In this document: piece after piece, positions 27,538 to 36,889 of the stretch
How positions within the stretch are numbered: the stretch's first letter is position 1
Layout: every line of letters starts with the position of its first letter
Source: Methyloversatilis sp.
GTDB lineage: Bacteria > Pseudomonadota > Gammaproteobacteria > Burkholderiales > Rhodocyclaceae
Length of the DNA stretch: 64,000 nt
Assembly: GCF_030698125.1 (NCBI RefSeq)
Contig: NZ_JAUYNV010000047.1
Location: forward strand, 30,532 to 94,531
Direction: 5' to 3'
Notes under the pieces: generated by a model
Database searches by the model: none
What the model was told of the DNA's origin: nothing
The model's input: only the letters and a program-made list of their open reading frames with translations
Translations under genes and position numbers: made by a program

Positions 27538-28016
27538 TGCGCCTGGCGCTCGACATTCCCACCCAGTGGATGCAGCTGTACGACGATCGTGATGTGCTGA
27601 TCCGTCGCTACCGTGTATCCACCGCGCGCAACGGCAGCGGTGAGCAGCGCGGCAGCTACTGCACGCCGCGCGGACGCCATGTGATTCGGGCGCGCATCGG
27701 CGCCGGCATGCCGGCCAACACGGTGTTCGTGCGCCGCCGCCCGACCGGCGAATGCTGGTCGCCCGAGCTCGCGGCCAGTCACCCCGGCCGGGACTGGATA
27801 CTGACCCGCATCCTCTGGCTGTCCGGTTGCGAGCCGGGCTTCAACCGCCTGGGCGAGGTCGACACGATGCGCCGCTTCATCTACCTGCACGGCAGTCCGG
27901 ACACGGCCGAGATGGGGGTACCCGGGTCGATAGGTTGCGTGCGCATGCGCAACCGCGACATCATCGAACTGTTCGATCTGGTGCCGGCCGGCACGCCGGT
28001 GGATATCCGCGATTGA
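27537..28016 (+). CDS. L,D-transpeptidase catalytic domain protein (YkuD)
   Basis: YkuD-fold protein of 159 residues. The catalytic motif is present: His118 in YLHGSPD and Cys134 in SIGCVRM. ATG 27537 overlaps the tadA stop. No signal peptide or membrane helix is visible, which is unusual since L,D-transpeptidases work on peptidoglycan in the periplasm. It may need another export route, or act in the cytoplasm. Its stop overlaps the next gene's start. Confidence 0.88.
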
Positions 28017-28441
28017 GCGCGCTGACTGTCGTTGTCGGGGACTGGGCATCGCTCGAACCGGCGCTGAGGACGGTGCGCGAGGCGGTATTCATCGTCGAAC
28101 AGGGCATTCCGGCCGAGCTGGAGTGGGATGCCGACGACGCAATCAGCCGGCATGCACTGGCGTGCATCGAGGGCGCGCCGGTGGCCTGCGGACGCCTGCT
28201 GCCGGACGGACACATAGGGCGCATGGCGGTACGGGCGGCCTGGCGCGGGCAGGGAATCGGCCGCGCCATTCTCGATGCGCTGATCGACTCGGCGCAACAG
28301 GGCGGCCTGCCCTTGCTGCAGTTGCACGCCCAGATACACGCCACCGGTTTCTACGAAAAGGCCGGATTCGCCGCCGAGGGGCCGACGTTCGACGAAGTCG
28401 GCATCGAGCATCAGCGGATGGTGCGCACCCTCGCCAGCTGA
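28013..28441 (+). CDS. GNAT family N-acetyltransferase
   Basis: Acetyltransferase of 142 residues similar to the ElaA/YjcF-like GNAT group. The acetyl-CoA site is visible as GHIGRMAVRAAWRGQGIGRAI, preceded by FIVEQGIPAELEWD and followed by HAQIHATGFYEKAGF. The only good start is TTG 28013, which overlaps the YkuD stop as TTGA; no ATG/GTG lies between it and the conserved region. The 3' end overlaps the convergent receiver gene by 31 bp. Confidence 0.85.
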   Translation: MSALTVVVGDWASLEPALRTVREAVFIVEQGIPAELEWDADDAISRHALACIEGAPVACGRLLPDGHIGRMAVRAAWRGQGIGRAILDALIDSAQQGGLPLLQLHAQIHATGFYEKAGFAAEGPTFDEVGIEHQRMVRTLAS

Positions 28442-28815
28442 GGCAGCGTTTCGTTCTCCAGGGGCTTGACGATGAAATCCGCGACCCGCGGATAACCCAT
28501 CGCGCGTTCGCGTTCGTGGTCGAGCGGTGATGAGCTGAGCATGCAGATGCGCGCGTCGCCCTTGTGCTCCTCGGGCAGCAGATGAAAGCGGTCGAGAAAT
28601 TCGAAGCCGTCCATGCGTGGCATGTTGATGTCGAGCAGCACGAGATCGACATCGTGGCATGGGTTGTCGGCAAACCACGCGAGCGCCTTCTCCGCCCATT
28701 CGAATACCTTCAGGCGCAACGCCAGCCCGGAACGTTCCAGCAGCAGGCCGTGGAAGAAATTGTCGGCTTCGCTGTCGTCGATCAGCATGATGGTGCGCAG
28801 CAAGGGCGTGGTCAT
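28411..28815 (-). CDS. single-domain response regulator
   Basis: CheY-like receiver of 134 residues with no output domain. The acidic pair Asp13-Asp14, phosphoacceptor Asp62 (LLDINMPRMDG), Ser95 and Lys117 (FIVKPLE) are all kept, so it should be phosphorylated. ATG 28815 overlaps the sensor kinase stop by 4 bp; a longer frame to 28947 runs antisense to reason inside the kinase and is not used. It resembles the receivers paired with bacteriophytochrome-type kinases. Confidence 0.93.
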   Translation of the reverse strand: MTTPLLRTIMLIDDSEADNFFHGLLLERSGLALRLKVFEWAEKALAWFADNPCHDVDLVLLDINMPRMDGFEFLDRFHLLPEEHKGDARICMLSSSPLDHERERAMGYPRVADFIVKPLENETLPQLARVRTIR

Positions 28816-30536
28816 GCGGCGACCATCCGTGGCGGTGCGGTCGGCAGGCAGGCCGACAGTGGCAACGCGAGCACGAAACAGCTGCCGCGGCCTTCTTCCG
28901 ACTCCACGTAAAGCCGCGCACCGTGCATGTCCGCAATGCGCCGGCACAACGCAAGGCCAAGACCGGTGCCTTCATATTCCGAGCGCGAGTGGAGACGCTG
29001 GAACACGCCGAAAATCTTCTCGTGAAAGCCGTCCGCGATGCCGATGCCGTTGTCGATCACCTGGATGCGCAGCTCGTGTTCATCCGATTCGGCCCGGATG
29101 CGGATGACCGGCGCCTCGTCGGACCGCTTGAACTTCAGCGCATTGCTGACCAGATTCTGCAGCAGCAGGCCGAGCAGGGTGCGGTCGCCCCGCACCGCCG
29201 GCAGCGGGGCCACGTGCAGCGTGGCGCCGGCCTTTTCGATCGCGTCGGACAGTATCTGCCGGGTGTCTTCGAGGCTTTCATTCAGGTCCACGCGGTCAAG
29301 CCGCGCTTCGCTGTTGTCGATGCGCACGAAGGAAAGCAGGTCATTGACCAGCGTGCGCAGGCGCTCTCCGCCGCGCAGGATGAAATCGATGTAGCGGTCG
29401 ATGCGCTCGCTGTCCGCCTCATGCCGGTCGCGCGCCAGCAGCTTGGCGAAGTTGAGGATGGAGTTGATCGGCTCGCGCAGGTCGTGCGAGGCGACATGCA
29501 CGAACTGCTGCAGCCCCATGTTGCTGCGCTCCAGTTCGTCCAGCGTCCGGCGCAGGTGTTCTTCGGCTTCGAGCCGGGCCGTGATGTCTTCACCCATGCC
29601 GAGCAGACCAATGCCGATGCCGCGTTCATCGACCAGGCGCGTGGTGTGCCATGCCACCGTGCGGAATCGTCCGTCCGATGTCATCACCCGACCGTGGAAA
29701 CGACGCGAACTGTCACTTCCGGCGCCGATCAGGCCGGTGAAGAATGCTCGGGCTTCTGCGCGTTCCTGCGCCGGGAAGCACAGGTCGAACCAGTCCTCGC
29801 CGCGCAGCGACCCGCTTGGACGGCACAAAACCTCATCCGTGCGGCGGTTGGCGCGTTCGATCCGGCCTGTCACATCGGTGACCACCATCATGTTGCCGGC
29901 GACATCAAAATACAGTTCCGCCTGGTCGCGCGCCTGCTGCAGTTCGCGCGTGCGCAGTGCAACCAGCGCCAGCATTTCCTCGTTGAAGCGCTGCAGCTGC
30001 TGCTCGAACAGCGACTGGCGTGCGGTGGCTTCCTGCAGCGCAATCACCTTGTCGCGCAACCTGATCTGCGCGACCACCTGACGCGCCAGTGCAGCCAGCG
30101 CCTCGCGCTGGGCGTCATCGAGTTGGCGCGGCACGACGTCCAGCACGCACAGTGCGCCGATGCGCTCGCCCGTGCCGATGTCGAGCGGCGCGCCGGCGTA
30201 GAAGCGCAAACCCATGGGGCCGGTCACCAGCGGATTATCGTGAAAACGCGCGTCGTGCTGTGCGTCGCCCACCGTCATCACGTCGGGTTGCAGGATGGTG
30301 TGGGCGCAGAAGGCGATGTCGCGGGGCGTTTCCGGCACATCGACCCCGATGCGCGACTTGAACCATTGCCGGTCCTGGTCCACCAGGCTGATCGCAGCCA
30401 TCGGCGTACCGCAAATCATCGATGCCAGACGTGTCAGGTCGTCGAACGACACCTCGGCAGGCGTGTCGAGCAGCGTCGTACCGTGCAGTGCGGCAAGTCG
30501 TTGCGTTTCTCCGGAAGGCAGCGGTGCGGCGATCAT
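28812..30536 (-). CDS. GAF-PAS sensor histidine kinase
   Basis: Soluble sensor kinase of 574 residues. It has a GAF domain (about 20-160), a linker coiled coil, a PAS domain (about 205-325), HisKA with phosphoacceptor His351 in ASHDLREPI, and HATPase with N (LVSNALKF), G1 (DNGIGI) and G2 (GTGLGLAL) boxes. No membrane helix is seen. The GAF domain lacks an obvious chromophore Cys, so light sensing is not supported. It overlaps the downstream receiver, which is its likely partner. Confidence 0.93.
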   Translation of the reverse strand: MIAAPLPSGETQRLAALHGTTLLDTPAEVSFDDLTRLASMICGTPMAAISLVDQDRQWFKSRIGVDVPETPRDIAFCAHTILQPDVMTVGDAQHDARFHDNPLVTGPMGLRFYAGAPLDIGTGERIGALCVLDVVPRQLDDAQREALAALARQVVAQIRLRDKVIALQEATARQSLFEQQLQRFNEEMLALVALRTRELQQARDQAELYFDVAGNMMVVTDVTGRIERANRRTDEVLCRPSGSLRGEDWFDLCFPAQERAEARAFFTGLIGAGSDSSRRFHGRVMTSDGRFRTVAWHTTRLVDERGIGIGLLGMGEDITARLEAEEHLRRTLDELERSNMGLQQFVHVASHDLREPINSILNFAKLLARDRHEADSERIDRYIDFILRGGERLRTLVNDLLSFVRIDNSEARLDRVDLNESLEDTRQILSDAIEKAGATLHVAPLPAVRGDRTLLGLLLQNLVSNALKFKRSDEAPVIRIRAESDEHELRIQVIDNGIGIADGFHEKIFGVFQRLHSRSEYEGTGLGLALCRRIADMHGARLYVESEEGRGSCFVLALPLSACLPTAPPRMVAA

Positions 30537-30640
30537 TGGACGGGGGGTGTAAGCGGGGACGCGGCCGCGACAATCTGCTTTTTCGACATATTAGAGACGA
30601 AACTTGATCGCATACGTGCAAAAAAGGGGTTCGTCGGCCT

Positions 30641-31432
30641 TCAATGCTGAAGACTGAATCGCGATGCGCCCTGGTATCGGCCTGCGCGGCCGTAGCGACG
30701 CTCTTCGACACACAGGTAGCTGTCGGTCAGCTGCAGCAAGGTGCCTGATCGGGTGCCGTACTCCTCGCCGCTGATGAAAACCGGCGACAGCCGGCGTTCC
30801 GACTCGATACCGACGCCGGTGTCAGGCAGGTCGGCGTCGTCCGCTGGCGTGTCGTCGGCGAGCACCGCGAAGGCCGGGCCGGTGAGCGTGTCGAAGGCCG
30901 GTGCCTCGTCAGCCTCCGGCTTGCCCAGCATTCGCGCAACGCCGTCGAGCGCCCGTAACAGCTTGGGCCACGGCGTGCCCGGCAGGTGGTTGGATACGGC
31001 GTGCAGGCCCGGTTCGAGCGTGTGCACGTCGACCTTGCCGTCGCCCGGGTGACCGATCCATATCAGCGAGCTGCCGTCGCACAGCAGCAGATTGAAGCCG
31101 TTGTAGTCGCCACCGTTGCGACGCAGCGTGTCCGCGTAATCCGGCCCGCTTGCGTGGCCGGTCAGGAAACCGGATACCAGCAGGCCGCGCGAGCGGGCGT
31201 CCGGGCGCTGCGCGGACGGATCGCGGAAATTGGTCAGCGCAGCAAAGCGGCCTTCGCGGGTGACGCCCATCCAGGTGCCGCCGGATTGCAGGTCGCGCCC
31301 GGCCAGCACGGTCGGCGCGTCCGGCCAGAAAGCCAGCGGTGCGGTCGGGCGGCGATGAAATTCGTCGCGATTGGCGATGACCAGCAGCGGCATGTCGGGC
31401 CGCACCCGCCAGCCGAGGGCGATCAGGCACAT
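30641..31432 (-). CDS. NRDE family protein
   Basis: Member of the NRDE (TANGO2-like) family, 263 residues, starting MCLIALGWRV with the NRDE motif at NRDEFHRRP (residues about 20-28). These proteins have an Ntn-like fold with Cys2; functions are not settled in bacteria. It follows the DUF4936 gene by 19 bp on the minus strand. Confidence 0.9.
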   Translation of the reverse strand: MCLIALGWRVRPDMPLLVIANRDEFHRRPTAPLAFWPDAPTVLAGRDLQSGGTWMGVTREGRFAALTNFRDPSAQRPDARSRGLLVSGFLTGHASGPDYADTLRRNGGDYNGFNLLLCDGSSLIWIGHPGDGKVDVHTLEPGLHAVSNHLPGTPWPKLLRALDGVARMLGKPEADEAPAFDTLTGPAFAVLADDTPADDADLPDTGVGIESERRLSPVFISGEEYGTRSGTLLQLTDSYLCVEERRYGRAGRYQGASRFSLQH

Positions 31433-31451
31433 GACGGAGCTGTCCGGTCAC

Positions 31452-31745
31452 TCATCCGGGCGCGCGGAAACGTTCCATGTGGCGCCGGCTGCCTTCGGCC
31501 AGCAGTTCGTACAGACCATGGCGGAACGCGTGACTGCCCAGCTCGATCTCGAATTCGTACTGGTCGCTGACGCCTTCGTAGCTTTCCATCCAGGTCGACG
31601 GGTCGTCGAGCCGGCGCCGCACCCGGCCGGCGATGCCGGTCGCCGCGTGCAGCGAGGCCTGCATGGTGGCCAGCGCCGCCAGCAGCTCGGCTTCGCGCCC
31701 GGCATCGATGCGGTAATAGACGAAGTAGTCGATCCGCACGGCCAT
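31452..31745 (-). CDS. DUF4936 family protein
   Basis: Protein of 97 residues with a dimeric ferredoxin-like pattern (IDYFVYYRIDAGREAELLAAL, STWMESYEGV, FEIELGSHAFRHGLYELL). It matches DUF4936, a betaproteobacterial family with no known function. ATG 31745 shares one base with the ygfZ stop, so translation is probably coupled. Confidence 0.87.
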   Translation of the reverse strand: MAVRIDYFVYYRIDAGREAELLAALATMQASLHAATGIAGRVRRRLDDPSTWMESYEGVSDQYEFEIELGSHAFRHGLYELLAEGSRRHMERFRAPG

Positions 31746-32767
31746 CACTCACCCAGCGAGTAGGGCAGCGGCAGCAGCGTCAGCGCGGCGCCATCCGGGC
31801 CGGCCAGTTTCACAGGGCCGGCTGTCGTGCTCGACATCTGGATCACGGTCAGCAATTCACAGCCGCCATCCGGATGGACGACCGCATCGACCACTTCGCC
31901 GCAGGCCTGATCGTTCGTGTCGGCGCCATACACCGGTGTTCCGGCCGGCGGGGGCGGGCAGTCGGCCTGCGCGCGGTACATGCGCCGCTTGAGTTTGCCC
32001 AGATACTGGGTGCGGGCGACGATTTCCTGTCCCGGATAGCAGCCCTTCTTGAAATTGACGCCGCCGGTCAGTTCGAGATTGACCATCTGCGGCACGAAGG
32101 ACTCCTGCGTTTCAGGCCATATGCTGACCAGTCCGTCGCGGATGTCGAAGCGCCGCCAGACCGGGGTGCCGGCGGGCGTTGCGTGCGCCGACAGTGCGTT
32201 CCACAGCGGCACCAGGCGTTCCGCCGGCAGCACGATTTCAAATCGTTCTTCGGCCAGCTTCAGCACCGTCACGCCGTCGGTGCTTGTAGTGGCCATCACC
32301 GCCGCTGGCACGGTCAGCCCGGCTGAATCCAGCGCAGCGACGGCGTTGCCGCCCGCCAGCCCCAGCGCCGGGCGCGCCGCACTGCTGTCGGAAAGCGTCA
32401 CTTTCGAGCGCAGCACATACATCGACAGCTTCTTGCGCATCGGTTCGGCCAGCGCTGTCGGCAACTGCACGACCACGGCGCTGCCCTCGCGCCAGATCGT
32501 GAACGCGGCCAGCAGACGTCCCTTCGCACTGCAGAAGCCGGCGAGCCGCGCGGTGTCGGCCGGCAGGCCCTTGACGTCCTGCGTCAGCAGGTTGTGCAGG
32601 AAAGCCGAGGCGTCCTCGCCGTCGGCATGCAGGCGTGACAGGTGACTCAGCGGCACGAGCACGGTCGCGTCATGCGCTGCGCGCATTTCGGCGGCGGCAT
32701 CCTGCATGGCCGGAAACTGGCCATCGTTGGCCACTGTGCCGGCCGGGAGAAGATCGGTGAAGGTCAT
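31745..32767 (-). CDS. ygfZ: YgfZ folate-binding Fe-S maintenance protein
   Basis: Folate-dependent protein that helps keep certain Fe-S enzymes active. The 340-residue protein has the YgfZ signature KGCYPGQE with Cys243 and the flanking VNLELTGGVNFK and ARTQYLGKLKRRMY. Fold is GcvT-like. It is divergent from mltG with a 111-bp spacer and is the first gene of a three-gene minus operon. Confidence 0.94.
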   Translation of the reverse strand: MTFTDLLPAGTVANDGQFPAMQDAAAEMRAAHDATVLVPLSHLSRLHADGEDASAFLHNLLTQDVKGLPADTARLAGFCSAKGRLLAAFTIWREGSAVVVQLPTALAEPMRKKLSMYVLRSKVTLSDSSAARPALGLAGGNAVAALDSAGLTVPAAVMATTSTDGVTVLKLAEERFEIVLPAERLVPLWNALSAHATPAGTPVWRRFDIRDGLVSIWPETQESFVPQMVNLELTGGVNFKKGCYPGQEIVARTQYLGKLKRRMYRAQADCPPPPAGTPVYGADTNDQACGEVVDAVVHPDGGCELLTVIQMSSTTAGPVKLAGPDGAALTLLPLPYSLGE

Positions 32768-32878
32768 GGTAGGCGGAAACGGAAGTCAGGCGGTTGATGC
32801 AGACGGTCGGCGACCACGTGGGAGAGGTTAACATATGCGACCCGGCGTGCTGCGCCGCCCGTCCCCCGCCTTTTCTGC

Positions 32879-33892
32879 ATGATCCGTGTTCTCGTCCGTC
32901 TCATCCTGGCCGCGCTGTTCGCTGCGCTTGCTGCCGCCGCTGCGCTGGCCTGGTATGCCCAGCGTCCGCTGGTCTGGGAGGGCGAAGCGGTCGAATTCAC
33001 GTTGCGCCCCGGAACGGCCCTGCGCCAGGCGACGCGTCAGATTGCCGCAGCCGGTGTGCCGGTCGAGCCGGCACTGATGGGGCTGATCGGGCGGGTTGCC
33101 GTTGACGGTACGAAACTGCAGGCCGGCAGCTATGCCTTCCGCAGCGGGCTGACGCCGGTCGAGCTGCTCGAAATGATGACGCGCGGCGACGTGACGCTGC
33201 GCGAAGTGCGGCTGATCGAAGGCTGGACCTGGCGCCAGGCCCGCGCGGCGCTGGCGGCGCATCCGGATCTGCTGCAGGAAGCCGCTGCGCTGGATGATGC
33301 GCAACTGCTTGCGCGCATCGGCAGCGATGCGACATTCGCCGAAGGCTGGTTTTTCCCCGACACCTATCTGTTCGCCACGGGCGACAGCGATATTGCGGTG
33401 CTCAGACGCGCGCATCACGCGATGCAGGCCCAGCTTGCGCAGGCGTGGGAAAAGCGCCCGGCCGATCTGCCGTATCGCACGCCGCAGGACGCGCTGATCA
33501 TGGCGTCCATCATCGAAAAGGAAACCGGTACCGCCGCCGACCGGCCGAAGATCGCGTCGGTGTTCGTCAATCGCCTGCGTGTCGGCATGCCGCTGCAGAC
33601 CGATCCGACCGTGATCTACGGTCTGGGCGAGCGTTTTGATGGCAATCTCACGCGTGCCCATCTGCGTGCCGATACGCCGTACAACACCTACACCCGGGGC
33701 GGCCTGCCGCCGACGCCGATCGCGCTGCCCGGTCGGGCAGCGATCGATGCCGCCCTCAATCCGGCGCCCAGCCCCTACTATTACTTCGTCGCACGCGGCG
33801 ATGGCAGCAGCGAGTTCTCGCGCACGCTGGCCGAACACAACCGCGCCGTCGACCGCTATCAGCGCCGTCCGGCGAAGGGTGAACGCAAATGA
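32879..33892 (+). CDS. mltG: endolytic murein transglycosylase MltG
   Basis: Inner-membrane lytic transglycosylase that cuts nascent glycan strands. The 337-residue protein has an N-terminal membrane helix (residues 4-25), a LysM-like region and the YceG domain with catalytic Glu213 in ASIIEKETG and the later YGLGERFDGNLTRAHL and YNTYTRGGLPPTPI. It is followed by tmk and holB, the usual gene order. Confidence 0.95.
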   Translation: MIRVLVRLILAALFAALAAAAALAWYAQRPLVWEGEAVEFTLRPGTALRQATRQIAAAGVPVEPALMGLIGRVAVDGTKLQAGSYAFRSGLTPVELLEMMTRGDVTLREVRLIEGWTWRQARAALAAHPDLLQEAAALDDAQLLARIGSDATFAEGWFFPDTYLFATGDSDIAVLRRAHHAMQAQLAQAWEKRPADLPYRTPQDALIMASIIEKETGTAADRPKIASVFVNRLRVGMPLQTDPTVIYGLGERFDGNLTRAHLRADTPYNTYTRGGLPPTPIALPGRAAIDAALNPAPSPYYYFVARGDGSSEFSRTLAEHNRAVDRYQRRPAKGERK

Positions 33893-33905
33893 ATGCAGAT
33901 AACGA

Positions 33906-34565
33906 ATGACCGCAGACACGATGAACGCAGGCAAGGCTGCCATACGGATGCAGACGTACCGTTTCATCACTTTCGAAGGCATGGATGGCGCCGGCAAGAG
34001 CACCCAGATCGCCCACGCGGCTGACTGGTTGCGCGCGCGCGGCGACACCGTGCTGCTGACACGCGAGCCGGGCGGCACACCGCTGGGCGAATCGCTGCGC
34101 GCATTGCTGCTGCACGAAGCCATGCATGCCGATACCGAGGCACTGCTGATGTTCGCCGCCCGTCGCGAACACCTGGCACAGGTAATCGAACCGGCGCTGG
34201 CGCGTGGCGAGTGGGTGTTGTGCGACCGTTACACCGACGCCAGCTTCGCCTATCAGGGCGGCGGTCGCGGCATCGATGCGGCCCGTCTCGGCGTGCTGGA
34301 GCAGTGGGTGCAGCGCGGTCTGCAGCCGGGCCTGACGCTGCTGTTCGATCTGCCGTGCGAAGTGGCGGCGCAACGCCTGGCCGCGAGTGGCGGCGACCCG
34401 GATCGGTTCGAGCGCGAACAGGCCGACTTCTTCAACCGCGTACGGGCTGCCTATCTCGAACGGGCTGCCGCCAACACGGCGCGCATGCGGGTCATCGATG
34501 CCTCAATGTCCCCGGGTATTGTCTCGAATCAACTCGAAGAAATAATTTCAAGCTATTGTAATTGA
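33906..34565 (+). CDS. tmk: thymidylate kinase
   Basis: Phosphorylates dTMP to dTDP. The P-loop [11 protein letters not shown] lies near the N-terminus, followed by the DRY-like segment [17 protein letters not shown] with the lid. Three in-frame starts exist (33906, 33921, 33948); the conserved part starts at [11 protein letters not shown] (33948), so the true protein may be 205 rather than 219 residues. Its stop directly abuts the holB ATG. Confidence 0.95.
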   Translation: MTADTMNAGKAAIRMQTYRFITFEGMDGAGKSTQIAHAADWLRARGDTVLLTREPGGTPLGESLRALLLHEAMHADTEALLMFAARREHLAQVIEPALARGEWVLCDRYTDASFAYQGGGRGIDAARLGVLEQWVQRGLQPGLTLLFDLPCEVAAQRLAASGGDPDRFEREQADFFNRVRAAYLERAAANTARMRVIDASMSPGIVSNQLEEIISSYCN

Positions 34566-35618
34566 ATGATTCATGATTGGTTGAAGCCGCAGTGGAATCA
34601 GTTGCTCGCCGGGGCGGACCGCATGCCGCACGCGCTGCTGCTGGCCGGTCCGTCCGGTGTCGGCAAGCGCGAATTCGCTGAAGCGCTTGCGGCGCGCATG
34701 CTGTGCGAACGCGCCCGCGGCACTGAAGCCGCCTGCGGTGCGTGCGCGTCCTGTGTGCTGATCACGACCGACAATCATCCCGACCTGCTGACGGTACGCC
34801 CGGAAGCGCTCGACGACGAAGCGGGCGAGGGCGACGACGCAGAGGACGGCGAAGGCGGCAAGGCGAAGTCGAAACTGATCCGCATCGCGCAGGTACGCGC
34901 CGTCATCGAACGGCTCGGTGTGGGATCGCACCAGGGCGGCTACCGCGTGGTGCTGCTGTATCCGGCCGAAGCCATGCTGTCCGAATCCGCCAATTCACTT
35001 CTCAAAGTACTTGAAGAACCGCCGGTAAATACATTGTTTTTATTGATTTCTGACCGGCCGAGAAATCTGTTGCCGACGATACGCAGCCGCACCCGGCTGC
35101 TCCCCTTCCACCTGCCGTCGATCGAACAGTCGACGGCCTGGCTCAAGGCCCAGGGTGTCGCGCAGGCGGCCGATGCGCTGGCGCTGTGCGCGGGAGCGCC
35201 GCTGCATGCACGCGATCTTGCGGCATCGAAAGACGCTCAGATTCAGAGCCAGTTTGTCGATGATGTATCGAGGCACGCAATTGATGCACCGCTGGAAGTC
35301 GCCGCGCGCTGGGCCGGCTGGCTGCAGGGCCGCAAGAAGGGCGAGCCCGGGCTGACCGACCTGCCGACGCTGGTGACCTGGCTGCAGCGCTGGATGGCGG
35401 ATCTGGTCATGCAGTCGACGGCCGGCGCACCGCGCGTTTTCGTGGCGCGGCAGGCGGCGTTGCAAGCGCTTGCACAACGCAGCGATGTCGCGACCGTGCT
35501 GCGTGGGTACAATGAATTGCTGAAGGTACGGGCGCTGGCGCATCACCCGCTGAACGCCCGCCTTTTCGTGGAAGACATGCTGCTGCGTTACGCCAGGCTG
35601 TTCCGGGCGCCACGCTGA
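34566..35618 (+). CDS. holB: DNA polymerase III delta' subunit
   Basis: Clamp-loader subunit of 350 residues. Walker A-like GPSGVGKRE lies at residues 29-37; the zinc module uses Cys47, Cys57, Cys60 and Cys63. The sensor region reads SANSLLKVLEEPPVNTLFLL and SRTRLLPF. A strongly acidic insert, residues about 83-97, sits after the zinc module; similar inserts occur in other betaproteobacterial delta' proteins. The gene starts at the base after the tmk stop. Confidence 0.95.
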   Translation: MIHDWLKPQWNQLLAGADRMPHALLLAGPSGVGKREFAEALAARMLCERARGTEAACGACASCVLITTDNHPDLLTVRPEALDDEAGEGDDAEDGEGGKAKSKLIRIAQVRAVIERLGVGSHQGGYRVVLLYPAEAMLSESANSLLKVLEEPPVNTLFLLISDRPRNLLPTIRSRTRLLPFHLPSIEQSTAWLKAQGVAQAADALALCAGAPLHARDLAASKDAQIQSQFVDDVSRHAIDAPLEVAARWAGWLQGRKKGEPGLTDLPTLVTWLQRWMADLVMQSTAGAPRVFVARQAALQALAQRSDVATVLRGYNELLKVRALAHHPLNARLFVEDMLLRYARLFRAPR

Positions 35619-35666
35619 GCGAATCACTTGATGTACTTGATGTCAGCCGACCCCAGGACAACAGGA

Positions 35667-36032
35667 ATGAGCGAACCGCAGGTCACGTCGGGCAACCGCC
35701 GCAGCGTACTGTCACTCGCCGTCAGCTCGAAATCGGTGCTGTACGCCGCCTACATGCCCTTCCTGAAGGGCGGCGGGATATTCCTGCCGACCAACCGCGT
35801 CTACAAGCTCGGCGACGAGGTGTTCCTGCTGCTCCAGTTGATGGACGATCCGGCCAAGTTGCCGATCCAGGGCACCGTCGCGTGGGTGACGCCGCCGGAC
35901 GCGCAGGGCGGCAAGCAGCAAGGCATCGGCCTGCGCTTCGGTGAAGACGACAGCAGCAAGGCGGCCCGCGCCAAGATCGAATCCGTCATCGGCACCCATC
36001 TGGCGTCCAGCCGGCAGACCCATACGCTTTGA
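35667..36032 (+). CDS. PilZ domain protein
   Basis: Small PilZ protein of 121 residues, of the type found between holB and tatD in beta/gammaproteobacteria (PilZ, type IV pilus related). The segment FLKGGGIFLPTNRVYKLGDEVFLLL and IQGTVAWVTP are recognisable. The c-di-GMP-binding RxxxR motif is absent, as in PilZ-type proteins that do not bind c-di-GMP. ATG 35667 has an AGGA box upstream; ATG 35628 and 35640 are not supported. Confidence 0.9.
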   Translation: MSEPQVTSGNRRSVLSLAVSSKSVLYAAYMPFLKGGGIFLPTNRVYKLGDEVFLLLQLMDDPAKLPIQGTVAWVTPPDAQGGKQQGIGLRFGEDDSSKAARAKIESVIGTHLASSRQTHTL

Positions 36033-36091
36033 CCGGGCCGCCCGGGCGTGATCCGGGCGACCCCAACGAATACGTTCTTTCCGGTTCTTCA

Positions 36092-36889
36092 ATGTTCATC
36101 GATTCACACTGCCACATCGATTTTCCCGACCTGGCCGTCCGCGAGGACGAACTGATTGCCAACATGCGGGCGCAGCAGGTGAGTCACGCGCTGTGCGTGT
36201 CGGTCAATATCGAACAGTGGCCGCGCGTCACGGCCATGGCCGACCGGCACGACAATGTGTTCGCCTCGCTGGGCGTGCATCCGGACTATGAAGACGTGAC
36301 CGAACCGGATGTCGCGCAACTGGTGAAGCTGTCCGACCATCGGCGCGTGGTGGCGATCGGCGAAACCGGGCTGGATTACTTCCGCCTGACCGGCGACCTC
36401 GAATGGCAGCGTGCCCGCTTCCGCACCCACATCCGTGCTGCACGCGAATGCGGCAAGCCGCTCATCATCCACACCCGGTCGGCGGCCGAAGACACGCTGG
36501 CCATCATGCGCGAGGAAAAGGCGCATGAGGTCGGCGGCGTCATGCACTGTTTCACCGAATCGCTGGACGTGGCCGAAGCGGCGATCGACATGGGTTTCTG
36601 CATATCCTTTTCCGGCATCATCACGTTCAAGAATGCGCAGTCGCTGCGCGATGTGGCCAGGGCCATTCCGGCGCGCGCCATGCTGATCGAGACCGATTCG
36701 CCCTACCTCGCGCCGGTGCCTTACCGCGGCAAGATGAACGAGCCCGCCTTCGTGCCGCATGTGGCCGCAGAACTGGCGCGCGTGCGCGACATGTCGCTCG
36801 ACGACGTCGCCCGCGTCACCAGCGACAACTTCTTCCGCGTGTTCAGCAACGCCGCGCGGCTGGCCGGTCGCCTCGGAGTGGCAGCATGA
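36092..36889 (+). CDS. TatD family metal-dependent hydrolase
   Basis: Amidohydrolase-fold DNase/hydrolase of 265 residues (YcfH/TatD group). The metal site is DSHCHIDF near the start, GETGLDYF in the middle, His in PLIIHTRSA and MHCFTES, and Asp in LIETDSPYL. ATG 36092 begins with the conserved MFIDSHCH; the frame's earlier ATG at 36029 is not needed. The stop overlaps the ankyrin gene by 4 bp. Confidence 0.95.
   Translation: MFIDSHCHIDFPDLAVREDELIANMRAQQVSHALCVSVNIEQWPRVTAMADRHDNVFASLGVHPDYEDVTEPDVAQLVKLSDHRRVVAIGETGLDYFRLTGDLEWQRARFRTHIRAARECGKPLIIHTRSAAEDTLAIMREEKAHEVGGVMHCFTESLDVAEAAIDMGFCISFSGIITFKNAQSLRDVARAIPARAMLIETDSPYLAPVPYRGKMNEPAFVPHVAAELARVRDMSLDDVARVTSDNFFRVFSNAARLAGRLGVAA

Noticed and set aside
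28812..30536. phytochrome light sensor
   Set aside because: The kinase resembles phytochrome-type kinases in its HisKA half, but there is no PHY domain and no evident bilin-binding Cys.
28923..30650. 575-codon plus-strand open frame
   Set aside because: Antisense shadow of the GAF-PAS kinase; sequence shows no domain.
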